64,000 bases of DNA from Thermococcus sp. MAR1 (GTDB lineage: Archaea; Methanobacteriota_B; Thermococci; Thermococcales; Thermococcaceae), in assembly GCF_012027305.1 (NCBI RefSeq), contig NZ_SNUF01000001.1:1240001-1304000 (forward strand), given 5' to 3'. Shown here piece by piece: positions 60,893-64,000 of the stretch (its first letter is position 1; each line of letters opens with the position of its first letter). The notes under the pieces were generated by a model. That model saw nothing but the letters and a program-made list of their open reading frames with translations. It did no database searches and was not told the DNA's origin. The translations under genes and the position numbers were made by a program.

Positions 60893-61672
60893 TTGGAAGG
60901 TCGTTCGATTGTTTTTGCATCGGGAAAGGGTGGAACGGGTAAAACAACGACTGTTGCCAATCTGGGTGTTGCCCTTGCCCAGTTTGGAAAGGAGGTTATC
61001 CTGCTGGATGCTGATATAACCATGGCAAACCTCAGCCTTGTTCTCGGTATGGAGGATATTCCAATAACACTCCACGATGTTCTGGCAGGAGAGGCCGATC
61101 TCAGGGATGCGATCTACGAAGGCCCGGCCGGGGTTAAGGTCATCCCCGGTGGGCTGAGCCTTGAGAAGATAAAGAAGGCCAAGCCAGAAAGGCTCAGGCA
61201 GCTTATCAGAGAAATCGGCCAGATGGCGGATTTTGTCCTCATCGATGCCCCAGCGGGCCTTGAGATGACGTCAGTTACAGCACTCCTCATTGGAAAGGAG
61301 CTTATAATCGTTACAAACCCCGAGATATCGGCCATCACGGACTCTCTCAAGACAAAACTAATCGCCGAGAAACTTGGAACCCTTCCGCTCGGTGCGATAC
61401 TCAACAGAGTCACCAACGAGAAGACCGAACTGACTCAGGAGGAGATAGAGGCCATACTTGAAGTTCCAGTCTTAGCCATGATACCCGAGGATCCGGAGGT
61501 CAAGCGTGCTTCCGCCTACGGTGTGCCCCTCGTCATCAAGAACCCGACCAGCCCTGCTGCCATAGCGATCAAGCAGCTCGCGGCCAAACTCGCGGGAATC
61601 AAGTGGCAGGCACCCGAGCCAGAGAGCCCGATAAAGAGGGTGTTCAAAGCACTGTTTGGAGGGAGGAAGTAA
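60893..61672 (+). CDS. minD: MinD/ParA-family ATPase
   Basis: A 259-residue deviant Walker A ATPase. The P-loop is ASGKGGTGKTT near the N-terminus, followed by LLDADITMANL and FVLIDAPAGLE, the A' and B motifs of MinD. Archaeal MinD proteins position membrane machinery such as chemosensory arrays or archaella rather than FtsZ. The frame runs back to 60785, but a TTG at 60893 with GGGGGTG six bases upstream places M just before EGRSIVFASGKGG, the family's usual N-terminus. A C-terminal tail (ESPIKRVFKALFGGRK) looks like an amphipathic membrane-targeting helix. Confidence 0.92.
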   Translation: MEGRSIVFASGKGGTGKTTTVANLGVALAQFGKEVILLDADITMANLSLVLGMEDIPITLHDVLAGEADLRDAIYEGPAGVKVIPGGLSLEKIKKAKPERLRQLIREIGQMADFVLIDAPAGLEMTSVTALLIGKELIIVTNPEISAITDSLKTKLIAEKLGTLPLGAILNRVTNEKTELTQEEIEAILEVPVLAMIPEDPEVKRASAYGVPLVIKNPTSPAAIAIKQLAAKLAGIKWQAPEPESPIKRVFKALFGGRK

Positions 61673-61920
61673 TGGCCAGCGTGTTGCTCTATGGAATAGT
61701 GGTCATTCTCATAGTGCTCAACATCGTCCTCCTCATGCTCTACTACTCAGCCAAGAGCAACCCGTACTACGTCGTTTACGACGAGGAAACCAAGAGCGCC
61801 CTCAAAAGGCGTGTCACCAGCCTCAAGGAAGACCTTGAGAGTGAGCTCGTTGACTTCGATGTCGAGGAGTGGGAGAGAACCCTCGAGGAGTCGATAGACG
61901 AAGAGGTCAGGAACCTCTGA
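61672..61920 (+). CDS. Small membrane protein coupled to MinD
   Basis: An 82-residue protein with one N-terminal membrane helix (LLYGIVVILIVLNIVLLMLY) and an acidic cytosolic tail. Its ATG overlaps the MinD stop (TAATG), with GGAGGGAGG upstream, so the two are translated together. It is unnamed; it could be a membrane anchor or partner of MinD, which is inference from the coupling only. Confidence 0.78.
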   Translation: MASVLLYGIVVILIVLNIVLLMLYYSAKSNPYYVVYDEETKSALKRRVTSLKEDLESELVDFDVEEWERTLEESIDEEVRNL

Positions 61921-62010
61921 ACTTTTCCGTTCCTTTTGTTATTAAACATTTCTGGGGCGTTAAATTTTAAAAACCCATCAGTATTAATTCCATTCTGGGG
62001 GTGGGGCGCT

Positions 62011-62259
62011 ATGAAGGTTAGACTCGGCTATCCAGATAGGATAGTCGAGGTAGAAGACAAGATGGTCCGTGTTTTTAAGGGCCGACTCGTAAGCGCCCCG
62101 CTGAGCGAGGTCATCGGCTACTACCTCAGGGGAGAAGGACTTCTGCCGCCGGCGGTAAGGGAGATAGTCCCCGATGTCGTGAGGGTTCTCCTCAGCACCG
62201 GCGAACTCCAGAACAAAGTAGCTCCGGTGGTCGAGTACAGCCAAGGCCTCAGCGGCTGA
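62011..62259 (+). CDS. Small conserved hypothetical protein
   Basis: An 82-residue soluble protein (MKVRLGYPDRIVEVEDKMV...) with a mixed alpha/beta sequence and no known motif. The ATG at 62011 follows GGGGGTGGGGCGCT, and a TATA-like TTAAATTTTAAAAACC lies about 40-50 nt upstream; the frame extends to 61936 across that promoter, so earlier starts are unlikely. Function unknown. Confidence 0.68.
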   Translation: MKVRLGYPDRIVEVEDKMVRVFKGRLVSAPLSEVIGYYLRGEGLLPPAVREIVPDVVRVLLSTGELQNKVAPVVEYSQGLSG

Positions 62260-62385
62260 CCTTTTTACATTTCCCTGCCAAGCTTTATGAATGACTGTGC
62301 TCATTTTGACGACCAATCAGTTGAAAACATTTAAGTACTCTTCTGACCAATACTGTGAACTCGTGTGTGAAAGGGAGGGATGATA

Positions 62386-63897
62386 ATGAAGGCCAAGGTT
62401 AGGATACTCGACATGTACAGCGGGAGGTATTCAGTCTTTATCAACGAGAAGGAAGCCAAGAAGGCCAAACTCCACCCGGATGACCTCGTGAAGATAGAGG
62501 CCGGAAAGAAAACCGTCTACGGAAGCGTTGTCGTGAGCAACCTCGTGAAGGAGGGGGAGATTGGGATAAGCAGGGACATACTCGGGCTCCACAGCTTCTC
62601 CGAGGGAGAGGTCGTCACCGTCATACCCAGCGGTACCCCCGAGAGCGTCCGCTACATAAAGAAGAAGATGCACGGAGGAAAACTCAGGAAAGTCGAGATA
62701 GAGGCGATAATCAAGGACATCGTGGACAGAAAGCTCCGTGACATCGAGATAAGCTCTTTCGTTACCTCGCTTGAGATAAACGGCCTCGACATGGATGAGA
62801 TTGCCGCACTGACGATAGCGATGGCCGAGACCGGAGACATGCTCGACATAGACAGAAAGCCGATCATGGACGTCCACAGCATCGGAGGCGTCCCCGGAAA
62901 CAAGACCAACATACTCGTCGTGCCGATAGTTGCAGCCGCGGGATTGACGATACCCAAGACCAGCTCGAGGGCAATCACTAGCGCCGCAGGCACCGCCGAC
63001 GTGGTTGAGGTTTTCGCAGAGGTTAGCTTTTCCCTCGACGAAATAAAGCGCATCGTGGAAAAGATAGGCGCCTGTATGGTCTGGGGCGGTGCTCTGAACC
63101 TCGCCCCTGCCGACGACATTACGATAAAGTCCGAACGCGCGCTGAGCATCGACCCAACTGGCCTCATGCTGGCAAGCATAATGTCAAAGAAGTATGCGAT
63201 GGGAAGCCAGTACGTCCTCATCGACATCCCAACGGGCAAGGGCGTCAAGGTGGAAACGGTCGATCAGGCGAGAGCCTTGGCCAGGGACTTCATAGAGCTA
63301 GGCAGAAGGCTCGGCCAGTACGTAGAGGTGGCTATAACCTACGGCGGTCAGCCGATAGGCCACACCGTCGGTCCCGCCCTAGAGGCCAGAGAGGCCCTTT
63401 CAGCACTCATGACCGGGAAGGGCCCAGGAAGCCTGATAGAGAAGGCCACCGGGCTGGCAGGCATTCTCCTTGAGATGGGCGGAGTTGCTCCGACAGGGAT
63501 GGGCAAGAAGATGGCGAGAGAAATCTTGGAGAGCGGAAAAGCCTACGAGAAGATGAGGGAGATCATAGAGGAACAGGGTGGAAACCCCGACATCAAGCCG
63601 GAGGAGATACCGATAGGCGATAAGACCTACACCTTCACGGCCCCTATCAGTGGCTACATAACCGGAATAGACAACAAGGCAATAACTGCGATAGCCAGGG
63701 CCGCCGGTGCCCCCGAGGACAAGGGGGCTGGAATAGAACTATACGTCAAAGTCGGAGAGAAGGTCAAGGAAGGCGACCCCCTATTCACGATACGCGCCGA
63801 GAGCGAGGCCAGACTCGACCAGGCAATAGTCCTTGCCAGGAGAACAGAGCCGATAAGGATAGAGGGAATGGTGCTACAGAGGATAGGGAACATCTGA
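62386..63897 (+). CDS. deoA: AMP phosphorylase
   Basis: Phosphorolyses AMP (and CMP/UMP) to the base and ribose 1,5-bisphosphate, which then enters the archaeal type III RuBisCO pathway for nucleotide breakdown. The 503-residue protein has an N-terminal extra domain of about 85 residues, typical of the archaeal group, and the thymidine-phosphorylase core with [28 protein letters not shown] and [14 protein letters not shown]. The length equals that of the T. kodakarensis enzyme as I recall it. The ATG at 62386 follows AGGGAGGGATGAT. Confidence 0.95.
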   Translation: MKAKVRILDMYSGRYSVFINEKEAKKAKLHPDDLVKIEAGKKTVYGSVVVSNLVKEGEIGISRDILGLHSFSEGEVVTVIPSGTPESVRYIKKKMHGGKLRKVEIEAIIKDIVDRKLRDIEISSFVTSLEINGLDMDEIAALTIAMAETGDMLDIDRKPIMDVHSIGGVPGNKTNILVVPIVAAAGLTIPKTSSRAITSAAGTADVVEVFAEVSFSLDEIKRIVEKIGACMVWGGALNLAPADDITIKSERALSIDPTGLMLASIMSKKYAMGSQYVLIDIPTGKGVKVETVDQARALARDFIELGRRLGQYVEVAITYGGQPIGHTVGPALEAREALSALMTGKGPGSLIEKATGLAGILLEMGGVAPTGMGKKMAREILESGKAYEKMREIIEEQGGNPDIKPEEIPIGDKTYTFTAPISGYITGIDNKAITAIARAAGAPEDKGAGIELYVKVGEKVKEGDPLFTIRAESEARLDQAIVLARRTEPIRIEGMVLQRIGNI

Positions 63898-63898
63898 G

Positions 63899-64000
63899 TT
63901 ATTCCCTCTTTCCGTGTCTCTCGTACCATCCCCATTCTTTTTTGGAGCCAAAGGCACGAACACCTTTCTGGACTAGGGTTATACGGAGCTCTTTGGCCAT
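63899..64000 (-). CDS. C-terminal end of an unidentified protein (cut by window edge)
   Basis: On minus a frame stays open from the right edge of the window to a TAA at 63899-63901. The last residues read ELRITLVQKGVRAFGSKKEW and end GWYERHGKRE. The first codon at the edge is ATG, but whether that is the start or an internal methionine cannot be known. It converges on AMP phosphorylase. I do not recognise the fragment. Confidence 0.45.
   Translation of the reverse strand: MAKELRITLVQKGVRAFGSKKEWGWYERHGKRE

Overview
The window is about 64 kb of a chromosome from a hyperthermophilic archaeon of the order Thermococcales, most likely a Thermococcus. The evidence is the gene content: ADP-dependent phosphofructokinase, ADP-forming acetyl-CoA synthetase, AMP phosphorylase, archaeal glycerol-1-phosphate dehydrogenase, two CGP-CTERM surface proteins, archaeal XerA, XPD, NOB1, the NfeD/stomatin pair and UPF0179. 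Other signs are an intron-containing tRNA-Met, archaeal TATA promoters, GGTGAT/GGAGGTG ribosome binding sites and moderately high GC. I see no insertion sequence, no CRISPR array and no rRNA.

Layout. 1-3.1 kb: a Ski2-like helicase (cut by the window edge), an Lrp regulator and TyrRS, all on minus. 3.2-11.5 kb: a surface/transport block on plus with a CGP-CTERM protein, a binding-protein ABC importer (lipoprotein, double permease, ATPase), a DUF447-like protein and a secreted metallophosphoesterase. 11.6-19.2 kb: a hypothetical gene, an Mrr-like nuclease domain fused to PepSY-like repeats, pgk, two membrane proteins, and a PadR-controlled ABC-2 exporter. 19.2-28.3 kb: endonuclease III, two PhoU/TrkA-C-like proteins divergent from an MgtE-type transporter, a TIM-barrel isomerase, both ACD subunits, an MFS carrier and a frameshifted cysteine-synthase gene. 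28.3-33.3 kb: two thiI paralogues enclosing a HEPN/MNT pair and a VapBC pair, then nitroreductase. 33.3-41.2 kb: maleate-isomerase-like protein, pfkC, an AT-richer secreted-protein gene with twin operators, xerA with a TOPRIM protein, sfsA and an M42 peptidase. 41.2-52.2 kb: XPD, an ATPase_2 protein, a 520-nt gene-free stretch, tRNA-Met, a transglutaminase-like lipoprotein, a DEAD-box helicase, tRNA-Lys, tRNA-Leu, rhomboid, FBPase/IMPase, DUF63, G1P dehydrogenase and UPF0179. 52.2-64 kb: 5-oxoprolinase pxpA-(small ORF)-pxpB-pxpC, NOB1, a secreted amidase, a tandem of C/D box RNA candidates, an AlkA-like glycosylase operon with two coiled-coil proteins, nfeD-stomatin, MinD with a small membrane partner, and AMP phosphorylase.

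The genes outline a peptide- and sugar-fermenting energy metabolism: ADP-PFK and PGK with candidate Tgr sites placed as expected for repression and activation, ACD making ATP, and AMP phosphorylase salvaging nucleotides. There is also a set of DNA-repair enzymes. The features most worth a second look are: the tandem C/D box RNAs with a long closing stem (56429-56570); an 11-bp-periodic half-site array that puts a ribosome binding site in a hairpin loop at the start of a ribbon-helix-helix-like gene (56975-57013); twin operators bracketing TATA boxes in two places; the conserved-looking 43-codon ORF inside the pxp operon; the cysteine-synthase frameshift; and the nuclease-PepSY fusion.
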